This document shows, piece by piece, positions 27,001 to 40,000 of a stretch of DNA of 64,000 nucleotides. The notes beneath the pieces are model-generated. The model saw only the letters and a program-made list of their open reading frames with translations. It ran no database searches and had not been told where the DNA came from. Made by a program: the position numbers and the translations under genes. How positions within the stretch are numbered: the stretch's first letter is position 1; the number at the start of each line of letters is the position of its first letter. Origin of the DNA: Bugula neritina (Eukaryota > Bryozoa > Gymnolaemata > Cheilostomatida > Bugulidae); the NCBI GenBank assembly GCA_964035545.1, contig OZ037771.1:8542408-8606407 (forward strand), written 5' to 3'.

Positions 27001-30000
27001 AGAGCATGCAACTTATTAGCAAATATTTCTTCATCTATTCAAATTCTGTTGATACTCTCATATAGCTGAGCATTCACACAGCAGGTAGACCTGCAGACAC
27101 ACCTGAGAGATTTCCTGCTCGCCTTCTATCCTTACTCGCACCAAACCAGCCTTGTCTACTATCTCTTGAATGTTTTTGCCATTTTTCCCTATAATTCTAG
27201 CAACTAAATCTTGTGGTACTTGATAGGTGGATTCACTATACTCTAGAATATTCCTAGCCTGCTCCACAGCTTCAGAAGTGTTCCCGCATACCTTAGGAGA
27301 ATAACAAACAAGCAATGTTTCAGGTAAGGGATACACATGCATGTATAGCCTGCAAGTATTGGAGAGACTTACATACTCTCATTTACAAAACAACCCTTCC
27401 TCCTTTTACCATGCACAGAGTAATTGGTTTATGGCTAACAAACCTACCTGAGAGATTTTTATCGAACAAACTCTGGAAGATATTTGAAGTAAATATCAGC
27501 AACATAAGAATTGCATGCCTTTCCTAGGGCTTCATTTATTCCAAACATACTAGTAAGTGCATAGTGACTAGAGTAGGCAAGAGAACTTCCTTTAAGTTGC
27601 TTTGATAAAGTTATTTCAGCACCAGTTATATAATCCCACAATACAAGGAGGTCTGCTTATCCTTATGCTGTGGAGTTTAAACAAACTCTAAAGAGACTCT
27701 ACTACAGTTACACAAGAGTTTCAACATACCTTGAACATGTTTGTGCTAGGATCAAATATGACGTCTGTGATGCCAGCAATCTCCCTGGCCGCCTGCATGT
27801 TGGCACCATGACTTCCAATTGCCAACCCAATTAGCTCTGATGGTATAGAAAATTCCTCACAGAAAGGACTGGCAACAGTCAACTAAAATCAGCATTGACC
27901 ATGGAATAGTAAGTAGACTACATGTAAGTATGGTGAATACAAGTATAGTAGACATGTAAGTATAGTAAAGACAAGTATAGTAGACATGTAAGTATACTAA
28001 ATACAAGTATAGTATACATGTAAGTATACTAAATACAAGTATAGTAGACATGTAAGTAGAGTAAATACAAGTATAGTAGACATGTAAGTATAGTAAATAC
28101 AAGTATAGTAGACATGTAAGTAGAGTAAATACAAGTATAGTAGACATGTAAGTATAGTGAATGTAATGAGAGTACAGGTAAGCAGTCTTGGTCTAAGGGT
28201 TAGAGCGTTTGCTTAGTACACACAAAGTCTTGGGTTCAGTCGCCAGTAAAGGCCATTGATGATGCTAGGAAGAGCATTCAGTCATAATTGCTCATGTGCC
28301 ACATATGAATAAGTTTTTAGCCCACTTCAAAAAAACCCTTCCATCAGGGGCTTTCACAGGGATAGTGACTTGACTATAAACTTGCGTGAGAATAAGAGTA
28401 CGTGTAAGTATAGCATATGTAGGTATGGTATATGTAAGTAGAGTACATGCAAACAGAAAGTAAGTATGCTAAAGGTAAGTAATGAAGCAAAGTAATGAAT
28501 GGAGAATGGAGAGTAAGAGAGTAAGTAAGGCCACGTATAGTTTTCTGTACCAGAGCTGGTCTCAAAAGTTACAGTCGCCAAGAAACATTTAAGACTTTTC
28601 AGGTGCAGCTACTGAGCCTTACTTTAGTTGACTCTATTTTCTTAGTCGTCTCATCCATCTTCTTTTCTATGACCATTTTCTGTTTGAGGTTCCTGAGATG
28701 CATGTCAGCCATCATTGAAGCTCTTTTGTATGTGGTTTGGTCAGAACACTGCAACACCACAGTACCTAGTACACTGTACAGGATGCAGACACACCTACAC
28801 TTTAAACTCTACTACTGAATAGGCAGCAGCTGTACATGCAGATGAAAACAAAGCTGTCATACATACAATCTAAATGATAGGTCAGTTATACATCTGGCTG
28901 AATGTACATTTTTTCACAAAGAACTCCTCTGAAAATTGAGATCTGGCTGCTAGCATCCCTGGTAACATCGGCTGACCAGGAGGGTGTAACCAGCAGCTAA
29001 CAGGGTGTAACCAGGTGACTACTATGCTTACTATAAGTTGTAGTCACACACATGCACCCAAAGCTTCAATTATGACTCTCAAAATGTCTACATATTCATA
29101 TAATACACGAGACATAACCTAATATCCCCAATAATAACATTGCAGAGAGCCTGTTGAACATGCAGTCTACCTTGACTAGAGATATATTAGCATTGAGTAG
29201 ATGGGACTGATACTCACCAGAACAACTAGTATGTGGTCATTATGATCGTAATATACTACAGGAGCTTTACACAGATTCTTGAAGTCTTTGTGATGTGACT
29301 GATCAGAACAGCTGCAAATAGAACAAATAGTCCCATGAGAACCTGGTGTGGAGGGTTTTAAGGCTAAAAACTTCTTCGCTGCCTACTAATGCTGGTCACA
29401 AGAATTAGAAGCCTCATTGACACAATCTTGACTTCATCTTAGAAGTTTGAACCACCAGTCTAGCGCATCCAGTGTCATGCTAAACAAGTGCCCTTATCTA
29501 CTAGACTACAACTCAGCCGCAAATGATAGGCATAGGTTGATATATCAGCAGGTGAATGTTCAACAGCAACAAAAATAAAATATATTTATTTTGTTGCAAC
29601 CATTGTAAATATTCACATTACCAGAATGTATCCACAATATATTTTATTTGAGTAAATATAAGAAGAAAATATATAAGCATATGTGTACTGTTTAGACTTG
29701 TTATTTATTCTGCTGATGAAGAGAAAATATTGCTGTTGATAATTTAGAAGTGTAAAACATGCCGAATTCATGTATATATAAAACAGCAAAGTTCTTAATT
29801 TCTATTAAAAGAAGACTTACAACTCCCACATATCTGGTGGAACCTCCAGGGTGAACCGCAGTATTGTATCTTTTGTGACAGGTTTGCTGAAAAGAAAAGT
29901 GGATGAATATTTAATAAAATTCAATGCATTACAAACTAAACTTTATCAAACTAAAACAGAAATAAGTATGCTAACATTATATTTCAGCTAAACATACAAT

Positions 30001-33000
30001 TTTATACATTTACATACATGTAGACTACAGTTATATCAAGTTCAGTGAGATGAGATTCCAAACCCTATTGTCAAAATAGAAAGGAGTTGGAGAAAGATGG
30101 TAAAGAGCGAATTATATCTGCCTCTACTAGTTCAAAGCATAGTTGAGTGAATTAAAATGGGGAGGAAACTCTTGAACTATACATAGAAGTTGAAAGGAGT
30201 GAAAAAGCAGACAATGAAAAAAAAACCCAGCTTTGCAAACTTACAAAAACAAGGGTTATTCACAAAGTTAAAATTACCATCAAATGTTTTGAACCACATA
30301 TTTTTTGCTTTTAAAACACATCAACTTTTGGTGGGTATACTGGGACTTTTCAAATTTTTAGGACAATATAATAACAAGCAAGGAATGTTATGTTATACCA
30401 ACAACGCATAAAATATGGTAATATTAGAGACAACTGAGTACAAGTTAATAAGTTGTGACCTCTGTCTCTCTCTATATGCAATAGCTAATAGACCTGCACC
30501 TCCATCACTTCCCAAACACTTATCAATAAAATATCATTTAATAATGAGTATAATTATTACAGCACATATAAATTGGCAGAATTTGGTAGTTTGATTTCTC
30601 TTAATTTCAATATTAACTTTACTTGAATGATAATTTAATTAGTCAATTTATTGCTAAAACCTTTTTACTGCTTATTTTCAAAGTTGAAAAGTAAAACAGA
30701 AAACTACAGTCCGCAAACTCAGTGTTCGGGTGGCTTTAATTAAACAGTAGAGAAGACAATTCATAAAAATTAGATGAAATAAAATAATTTACAACACCAG
30801 CAAATATTAATGCTGAAGTAATATACTGCACTGAGGCAATAGTGTACTGAGGTAACACTGTACTGAGGTAATAGTGTATTGAGGTAACACTGTACTGAGG
30901 TAGTACTGTACTGAGGTAACACTGTACCGGGGTAATAGTGTACTGAGGTAATACTGTACTGAGGTAATACTATACTGAGGTAATGGTGTACTGAGGTAAT
31001 ACTGTATACTCACCACAAGCCTGCTGGTCTAAGATTTTCTGCAGGAAGGATTTCATTAAATTTACCATCGTTACCACCATATTCCACGACGATGAATTCT
31101 CCCTTCACCATCTTTACTCGACCTCTCCACCAGCCACAAGGCTCATTCTGAGCTGTGCATGAAAGGGCCTGCGAATAAGAAGACAGTGTAATAAGTAGCC
31201 TAATATGAATCTTATAGGTCAGTGTATCAGATACACAGAGCCTTGTGATCTATGTATTATGTGTGCCAACTATCCTAGTAACAAAGGTGTCACTAATTAA
31301 CTCCACCAACTGCAAGCCTGAAACTGTATGCACAAGGATGAGAAGCTTCAGTAATTAGATGAGTATCAACATTACAGTGCAAAGTTTACTATATACTAGA
31401 GAGTGTATTACTATATACTAGAGAGTGTATTACTATATACTAGAGAGTGTATTACTTTATACTAAAGAGTGTATTACTATATTATACTAGAGAGTGTATT
31501 ACTATATACTAGAGAGTGTATTATTATATACTAGAGAGTGTATTACTATATACTAGAGAGTGTATTACTATATACTAGAGAGTGTATTACTATATACTAG
31601 AGAGTGTATTACTATATACTAGAGAGAGTATTACTGCATACTAGAGAGTGTATTACTATATACTAGAGAGTGTATTACTATATACTAGAGTGTATTACTA
31701 TATAATAGAGGGAGTATTACTATATAATAGAGGGAGTATTACTATATACTAGAGAGTGTATTACTATATACTAGAGAGAGTATTACTATATACTAGAGAG
31801 TGTATTACTATATACTAGAGAGTGTATTACTATAATATACTAGAGAGTGTATTACTGCATACTAGAGAGTGTATTACTATATGCTAGAGAGTGTATTACT
31901 ATATACTAGAGAGTGTATTACTATATACTAGAGAGTGTATTACTATATACTAGAGAGTGTATTACTATATACTAGAGAGTTTATTACTATATACTAGAGA
32001 GTGTATTACTATATACTAGAGAGTTTATTACTATATACTAGCGAGTGTATTACTATATACTAGAAAGTGTATTACTATATACTAGAGAGTGTATTACTGC
32101 ATACTAGAGAGTGTATTACTATATACTAGAGAGTGTATTACTATATACTAGAGAGTGTATTACTATATACTAGAGAGTGTATTACTATATACTAGAGAGT
32201 GCATTACTATATACTAGAGAGTGTATTACTATATACTAGAGAGTGTATTACTGCATACTAGAGAGTGTATTACTATATACTAGAGTGCAAAGTCTGTACT
32301 GCCCATCAGGCAGATTTATCCGGTTGTTGACAATTTTACTAGCTGAGATAAGAAGCCTGCTTATGGTTTTAGCAACTCTTTAGATAAAGGGAAATCCAAG
32401 ACAAGGGGATTCCCCTAGTTCATCACACAAATCAATAAACTATTCAATAGACCTATAGATCAAGTAAACCAAAGTGTTGCTCATGATGTTAATAGTTACC
32501 AAGTGTTCTATAACAATGGATGGAATATCAATACACAGTGATTCGAATGCTAGCAAACAATTATTGAACCTAAATATAAGGGACTACAGACATTTAGTAT
32601 GCTAGATGGGCAGGTATGTGAAACTACACTTCAACACTACGCAGAGTAATCACTCATTTACCAACCTCTATCTCCTGGTTCTCCACGTAATCTGTTATTG
32701 GGGTGTTGCCATGATAAGGCAATCTGGCTTCACTGTAAGCTATTTTACGATCTGGTTTCCAACTACAATAGTACTGCAAAGTAACACACCTGGTAGTAAA
32801 TTAAAAAGCCTGTATTAAATTAAAAATACCAGACTATAAAAACAAAGTTCAACCAACAGTTGATGCAAATAGGCAAGGCAATACACACTTGTGTGCCTCT
32901 TACTCTTCTTGTCATGATGATTGGTTATGTGCACCCCAGGATGACTAAACTAGACACACCAAGCACCATGGCATTTTGACCTTGTAGAACCTACTGTTTA

Positions 33001-35299
33001 TATGCACAGAGATCAAACTAAAGCATTCCAATGATGAAGGAAAGTGAGTTCCGTCAAAAGGATTGTTACCCCCAGACACTAGATGTCAACAAAACCACCA
33101 TAATATAGCTATCTCTGTCTAGAGATATAACACAGCTCCTTTAGTCTACATTTTATTTAAAACATCATAAATTTAGCATTATTTATATGACTTACTTGTT
33201 CGGATATGAGACAATAAGACCATCCGATTCAACTTCCAGCACATAAGCCTGCCAACAGAAAATTATTACATGCATAAGCTAGATTACGATTGTTTTAAGA
33301 CAATTATTATTCACAAGATGTCCATAGTCATAGTATTAGTCAAAATACCAGTGAAATATTTTTGTTTATCAACATATGCTAAAATATGCTAAACTAGTAT
33401 ACAACTTGTAAATCAGTCAGTTTTTTCTTTTTTCTAGAAGCTTAACTGTTAGTTTTGGTGCTATATGTATTAAAAAGTGTGTAAGTATAACAATACATAA
33501 GTTAGGGAATAACTAGCTTTGAGAACAGCGCTACACTACGAGCACTAGCAGGAGTGTAGACCACCAAGAGAAATTCTAAGCTTGACCTTTAAAATATTAA
33601 TGGGCTAATATAATTAAAATAATCATTATATGCTAGTCTAGCACTTACAATTGGTCTTATAACTAGATAATTAGCCTTACGACCAGATTCAACTTACCTT
33701 CTCATTAAGTATCATTGTGAACATAAAATTCATTTCAAGTATCTACCTTTTTAAATAAATATTTAATTTAGTATTAACAATAGTATTATTATTAATATTA
33801 GTATAGAAATACTACTAATTTACAACTTAAATTGAACACTGAAAGTAAGTTGGGTATAAATTTCAATAACTACTAGGCCTACTAGCTGTGGAGCAATAAA
33901 CAGTGGTTAAGGTGAGGGGGTCTTTAGTACTAGGTCTAGTAGCATGACTATTGTTATGGCTTGGTGTTATTATTTTAACCAATAACTCAAGCTGCCCACA
34001 CCCATAAATATTAAATATCACGTTTGCAAAACTCACAAAATTTTCAATAATTGATTTAGTTCAACTTTGAATTTATGATATTTATTATTATTAGTATCAC
34101 TGTCAGTTATTAATACTAGCTAAACCTAATCCTAATCTTTAACTTACAGTAAAACTAAGACTAATAGTAAAACCGTAGGTATAGTATTACTAATACTATT
34201 AGCAACAGTTATACTTATGTCTTATAGTATAGCAATACTAATCCTAACATAATAATAACACTAATAGTAATAACATAAACCAACATATTGGTATTGGCTA
34301 TTGCTAATAGTAGCAATAGTATTTATTTATTACTTCAACATCAACTTTCAAAATCAATTCAATTTACAAATTAAAATTTCAAATATCAAATAAGAATACA
34401 GTCTCAATTTGAATCACATGGCTAGGTAATACTAAAACTTAATTTTAAACTAAAACTGAAAGGGAAAGCTCAATCACGATGACAATGAAAAGTAGCAAGT
34501 CCAAGGTCAACAAATACTTATTTTTATTTTATATTGAAGCTAAACTTCAACACAGACAATACTACTACTAGCACCACTACTAGTACACTGCAAATGCACA
34601 TAACTCACAAGACTAAGACTGAGTAGTAACTAGTAGTAGTAAGTTATTGCTTAACTTCAAATTCAACTTTGATGCTGAAGTTAAAGTTGTGATTGAGTTT
34701 TATTCAAATCACAATAGGTTGTGGTTATACTAATTACTTAGTTATAGTATGAGATTGAGTATCACTTAGTATCAGTATGACTATCATAATCATTACTATC
34801 AGTATCACTATCAGTATCAATATCACTATCACTATCAGTCATTCAGTGTATCACTAATAGTAATAGTAATACTAATAGTAACACACTGACACTATCAATA
34901 TCCCTCTATCAGTATCACTATTACTATTAGTATTACTATTAGTATTAGTATTACTCTAAGTCTATGACTATGAGTGAGAGTCTATCGGTATCAGACTCAG
35001 TATGAGTATCAGTATGACTATCACTATGCCCTATGCCTATGGCTATCAGTATAACTATAAGCTTTACATAACTCTAACTATAGGCTTACAACTATAATCA
35101 TAAGATAAGTTTAACTACAACTATTACTATAACTATAAGTTAAAGTATTACTCTGATATTGATAAAGTATAAGGCAAAAGCTCATACTCATATTGATAGT
35201 GTAAGCATTACAAATGTTCAAATAAAATACTAATAGACTTACAGAATAATAGACTCCGTTATTATCGCAAACTTCCACGCATAAATAGTTTTCTTCCAT
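24089..35299 (-). CDS. FMR1: FMR1/FXR family RNA-binding protein
   Basis: Fifteen coding exons join in phase (730 residues): 35243-35299, 33196-33248, 32666-32762, 31014-31168, 29821-29886, 29218-29311, 28623-28748, 27730-27882, 27103-27291, 26607-26785, 26183-26491, 25598-25821, 24990-25125, 24633-24801, 24089-24274. The N-terminus carries the tandem Tudor/Agenet region ([17 protein letters not shown] is diagnostic). KH1 (residues about 217-267) has [18 protein letters not shown]2 (about 268-330) has [19 protein letters not shown], keeping the Ile next to GKNG that is mutated in the human I304N allele. A Gln/Glu-rich helix follows, then two RGG/GR-rich blocks on separate exons and a polar tail. 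The protein binds mRNA and represses translation on polysomes. Vertebrate FMR1, FXR1 and FXR2 are paralogues, so this is their single-type ancestor. The donor after the first RGG exon is uncertain: a strong GTGAGT at 26186 breaks the frame, whereas GTAGAG at 26182 keeps it. Confidence 0.95.
25829..26165. repeat. 22-bp minisatellite filling an FMR1 intron
   Basis: About 15 copies of GTGAGAAGAGATATTATACA + GT. The array occupies nearly the whole 361-bp intron between the two RGG exons, from 8 bases before the acceptor to about 20 bases after the donor. On the transcribed strand each unit supplies a TCTCTTCTC pyrimidine tract. Confidence 0.9.
27915..28165. repeat. Minisatellite in FMR1 intron (about 37-bp unit)
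   Basis: Repeated ACATGTAAGTATAGTAAATA followed by CAAGTATAGTAG, roughly seven copies with point changes. It gives a spurious minus-strand ORF rich in Tyr/Leu/Thr that is not a gene. Confidence 0.85.
28183..28372 (+). mobile_element. tRNA-derived SINE, copy 1
   Basis: A pol III A box (TGGTCTAAGGG, starting 28189) and a B box (GGTTCAGTCGC, starting 28233) are 44 bases apart, the spacing found in tRNA genes. The tRNA-like head has no intact cloverleaf acceptor, so it is not a tRNA gene. The tail contains AAGTTTTTAGCCCACTTC and AAAAAACCCTTCCATCAGG, which recurs in the copy at 29331-29520. It lies in an FMR1 intron in antisense orientation to the gene. Confidence 0.65.
29331..29520 (-). mobile_element. 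tRNA-derived SINE, copy 2
   Basis: Read on the minus strand it has an A-box-like TAGTCTAGTAGATAAGG near 29512-29495, a B box GGTTCAAACTTC at 29453-29442, and the same tail block AAGTTTTTAGCCTTAAAACC near 29380-29355 as the other SINE. The larger distance between boxes suggests an insertion in the head. Located in another FMR1 intron, in sense orientation. Confidence 0.55.
30825..31008. repeat. 16-bp minisatellite next to an FMR1 splice donor
   Basis: Roughly eleven copies of TGTACTGAGGTAATAC with variants. The array ends within six bases of the donor of exon 31014-31168. Confidence 0.85.
31386..32286. repeat. 22-bp minisatellite in FMR1 intron (about 40 copies)
   Basis: Unit CTATATACTAGAGAGTGTAT + TA, about 900 bp in all, with scattered variants (CTGCATACTAG, AATAGAGGGAG). 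No coding frame. Confidence 0.95.
33750..35225. repeat. Trinucleotide microsatellite stretches in the first FMR1 intron
   Basis: Long runs of TAATAGTAATACT- and ATCACTATCAGT-type units, especially 34160-34270 and 34770-34970. Nothing else visible in this 2-kb intron. Confidence 0.7.
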
Positions 35300-37004
35300 T
35301 TTGGTTTTGATTTTTAATGAACTTAAAATTTATAGTTGGTAAAAAGTTCAACTTCAGCTTGTATGAACATTAGGGCCCATTTACCTACTGACCACGTGAC
35401 TTCATTCATTTGCGAAGATTGGCTTTTCGAGTCAAAGACGTCTACAATACTTAATATAAAGTAGTCGTAAATTGGTATGTTTATCATTGTAATCGCACTT
35501 TCAGACCGAATCCTGATAATAGCAACATTATTGCCTGTTTTCTATGTTTATTATATGAACCAATGAACTCAATAATTTTCAGCTCAGTGATATGGATGAT
35601 GAATATTTTCCAGTCCATTGGTTAACCCTTTAGTTACTTATTAGGATCTCTTGCTAAATTTCCGTTTACACCAAATGTGGGAATTTCGATTTCTGGTTTC
35701 AGATAAGTTGGGGTTATCTGATACTAATAGTAAAAGTTATCTATAAGTATAACTATTACTTCTATAGGCTATAGTAGTAATAGTTATACTTATAGAATAA
35801 TAGTATATGATAAATTTAATACTAATAGTATTAGCAGTAATAATAATAGCCTATAAGTCTAAGATTAGGTGAAAGTATAACAGTATTAGTATTAGTATTA
35901 CTATTAGTATTAGTATTACTATTAGTATTAGTATTACTATTAGTATTAGTATAAGTTAAGTATAGCATTTGTATTTTTATTTTAACAAGTCCACATGAAC
36001 ATATTGATATCCATGTTGAGTTCATGTTCATGTTAGTATAACTATAAGTATTGGTATTAATATATTTATAATTATAATTTAAATTACAACAATTTTAATT
36101 TATAATAATTAATATGAAATTGAATATAAATCAAAATATCAATATCAATATGATTAAATAATATAAATTGAAAACGTTTGCTTTAAATTTATGGCATAAT
36201 GATAATCGTTATTATAATTAATTATAATAAGTCTTTTATTATAAATAATTGTGACACTGACAGAATATCAATATGGAGTGAATATGAATATTGTAATTAT
36301 TGAATTGATATTAATATTTCAATTTATATTTGACTTAATCAAAACGGCAAAGTACTTGTGTGCACTAAAGCTCTTCTTGCTCACAACAGAAGTTCTTTGG
36401 TAATTAAGGTGCTAAAACAAAGCTGGGAAAGTGAAAACTGAAAGCTTCTACTAGAACTCACATAGGATTAGGTGATATAAGTATATCAGGCATGGACTAA
36501 AGGCGTTAGTGATGTTTGATTGTGGGCTTTCTCGAAGTTTACTCGGCTCCCATCAAATTGAGACAGGAGCTAGAAAATATGCACTCAATATAATTTGTGT
36601 AGTATCAATATATACCTTTAAATATTTTACTGATAGATTAAATCAAAACTACTCAACAGTCAATTAAAATATTTCTTTTAATAGTTTCAATATATACAAT
36701 CATAATCAGTTATTAGTTAAGACCAAATATATATGTTTTTGTTATAGTTTTTTGCTATGGGATTAACATGAATAAGCTTTAGTCATTCACTGATTGCCTA
36801 CTTAGGTCACTGAAATTATGGCATTGAGCTGTAGGTTATATGAGTCATACATTCATACAATTTTGATTGGTTTATTAGTTTTTGTCATTAAAGTCACAAG
36901 GTTAAAGCCATGTATAAAAGTATTTGCAATATTACCCCCTTCCCCACATTTTAGCTACACGTACATTTTGTGCTCTTTTCATTTTAGAAATCAGTTTCTG
37001 TGGT
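35300..37004. other. Intergenic region between divergent FMR1 and TRIP13
   Basis: The two genes point away from each other across 1.7 kb, so promoters of both must lie here. The proximal 120 bases next to FMR1 are less AT-rich than the rest. A (TAG)n run is at 35870-35955 and a small palindrome with CCAATGAACTCAATAATTTT at 35555-35625. TTTTCATTTTAG just before 36988 looks like an acceptor, so TRIP13 may have an upstream noncoding exon. Confidence 0.45.
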
Positions 37005-40000
37005 ATGGATGAGCCCAATGATCATATTATATTGAATGGGCATGCATCTTTACCTATAGTAAATGTTGATGTTTGTGCCAAGCCTTCTAGCACCGCGAGA
37101 GTCAATAAGATTAAGGAGCATGTTAAACTTTTTTTAGAACAGATAAAGGTGAGAAAAGTTTTGGAAGCTTTATAAAATTATAAAATAATAGTTACATAAC
37201 ATGCTCTCAAACTCTTTCAATTAAAAACCTTTCAGCATTATGATAACTTCGGGAAACCTTTATATATACCATTTGTAGCTCACCAAGTTTTTTAATATGC
37301 ATATAAACGTAGAATTTTCAGGTTTCAAATTTTATTAATTAATTCACTGTTTGAAAACTGCCTCAATCAGTTTTGAATGATACAGGGAGCTTATTATGGC
37401 CACAAATTCACAGACTTTACAGATGAGTTTTTACAGCAGCATGTTGACACAGTTCAGGTTTCAGAAGATGACCAGACAGCAGACTTATCTCTATCTCATC
37501 GCGTGCTGAAGATCCACGTATATCAGTGTCATCAAGGTCTACACTATTTCTATATCATTACTGGTGTTGGCAGATTTTTGCAAAAACACTGAATTGGTTA
37601 TTAATAATGCCTGTGACTTTTAACTCACTGATAAGGTCATTTACTGTGTAAATGCCTGTGACTTTTGCCGATCTAATGAGGTTGTTGTAACTGCTGTTAA
37701 TTTACTGTGTAAATGTGATGTGCCATAATTTGCTTACAGGTGGAAGCACACAGTAAGTATGTTTATTCTATCCAGTTAGGCTTGTGTGTAATCACACTGG
37801 TCTCTTCATTGTATACAGAGTGTGAAGGGGAGTATAAGTGACGCAATGAGCTGTACAGTTTACTTATAATATGTTGTGTATGCAGAGGGTCCTGGAGCTG
37901 AGGAAATTGATGACCAGGAAGATGTTTCTGCAGCCACTCATTGGTTGCTGCCCGCTGCCGAAATGGAGGGACTCTGGGAGAATCTGATTTTTGATAGGTA
38001 TAGTTATTGTACTGATAGTATAGTTATTGTACTGATAGTATAGTTATTGTACTGATAGTATAGTTATTGTACTGATAGTATAGTTATTGTACTGATAGTA
38101 TAGTTATTGTACTGATAGTATAGTTATTGTTCTGATAGTATAGTTATGGTATACAGCTAACAGAAGAGCACAGCCAAAGATGTTGGGTAGTTTCGAATTC
38201 CCTAAACTTTTTTCAATTTTGGTTGTAAATGTGCAAATTGTTTGGCCCTGGCTTGGAAATTATGCCATCAAAACCTTAATTTATTTGTTCGATAAATCCA
38301 TGTGTTTGGTATGTTGGGTGGTTGTCAAGGCAAATATTGTAAATTATTTTGCAGTGAGATAAAGAACAACCTGCTGCAGTATGCTCAGACTACAATGCTC
38401 TTCTCCTCAGCTAAAGTTGACAGTAACATCATATCCTGGAACAGGGTAGTTCTCTTGCATGGTTAGTCATTGTTGAGAGGGAAATTATTATAATAAAGTT
38501 ATTTAAAAATAATAATTGCTATTTTCAAGTTCAAAACTTGTAGAATATGCTTATTATGCTGTAATGAAGTATTTTAAGAACTTTTAGCTGAAAGTTTGCT
38601 CTCCTTACTACTTTTACTTATGCTGAATGAATATTTTGTATAATTGTAAAGCATAAATCATTTCATTGTGTGACTTACTGGTTGGACTTGCAGGTCCACC
38701 TGGGACAGGCAAAACTTCTCTCTGCAAAGCATTAGCACAGAAATTGTGCGTTAGAATGTCAGACAGGTTAGTAGTTATCTTCTTTCTCACATTCATGTGT
38801 TATCATTACAGTCTCTAACTCCTCTTGTTTGCAAAGTTTTTCAGACTGATGACGGAAACAATTAAACTTTTAGCTCGTCTTTATTTACTGCAAGTATTAT
38901 ATGGAATATCGCATCATCTGCTAAACTTCTGTAGATTTCGATATGGACAGCTGGTTGAGATCAATAGTCATGGCTTGTTTAGCAAATGGTTCTCAGAGTC
39001 TGGCAAATTAGTGGTGAAGATGTTCCAGAAAATTCAGGAGTTGATAGACGACCCTGAAGCTCTCATATGTATCCTCATGGATGAGGTAACTCTACTATGT
39101 CTACTTCTTATGGCCAGTATTTACACTGGATTTCACAATGTGTTTTCGTGTCTATGATATGTAGTGAATCAATGCGACAATGTTGGAGAAATTTTATCTC
39201 AATTTTGCATTTCCTATAAAGAATGTGTTATCAGGAAGTCGTTTCCCCATGTTGTAATGTTCAGGTAGAGAGCTTGACAGCGGTGAGACGGGCCAGTGGG
39301 AATGAGCCTTCTGATGCCATCCGAGTAGTCAACGCCTTATTGACTCAGATAGATCAGATTAAGGTGAGTTTTATTTCGATTGAATGATGGATAAAAACAT
39401 TGGTGCCTATTGAGCATTGTATCAATAGTATGTCATTTCTATACTGTGTCTTTAACTATGTTGTGTTACATTTAGACACGTATATGTTGTAGAGATATCC
39501 CAATGTACTCATCCTCACCACGTCAAATGTAACTGGAGCTATAGACTTGGCATTTGTAGACCGAGCAGATATAAAACAGTACATCGGGTTACCCTCCCCT
39601 GCCGCAATCTATAAAATATTTACTTCCTGTATCAATGAGCTAATAAGGACTGGTATCATAAAGACTAATCAACAGGTGAGTTGCCTCCGCCTTTCCCTAC
39701 ATTTTCTAATAGATGGACTTGATATTTGCAAGTTTTGGTTTTATTTCAAGGGCAGAAAACTCCTCATACCACCATTTGAATTGACAAAAAACACAGCAGT
39801 CCCTATTACATATTTAACAGTGAAAATCTCGCATAACATCTGCCGACTTTGTGAGCTATAGCTAACCTAGTAGATGCAGGTAACCTAGTAGCTGCAGGTA
39901 ACCTAGTAGCTGCAGGTATCCTAGTAGCTGCAGGTATCCTAGTAGCTGCAGGTAACCTAGTAGCTGCAGGTAATCCAGCAGCTGCCAATGTCAAAATGTA

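Noticed and set aside
28183-28260. Functional tRNA gene
   Set aside because: A and B boxes are present but no cloverleaf with a paired acceptor stem forms; it is part of a SINE.
27857-28581. Minus-strand frames rich in Tyr, Leu and Thr
   Set aside because: They are translations of the tandem array and SINE in an FMR1 intron.
31386-32286. CRISPR-like or satellite-coded protein
   Set aside because: 22-bp units abut each other without spacers and have no open frame.
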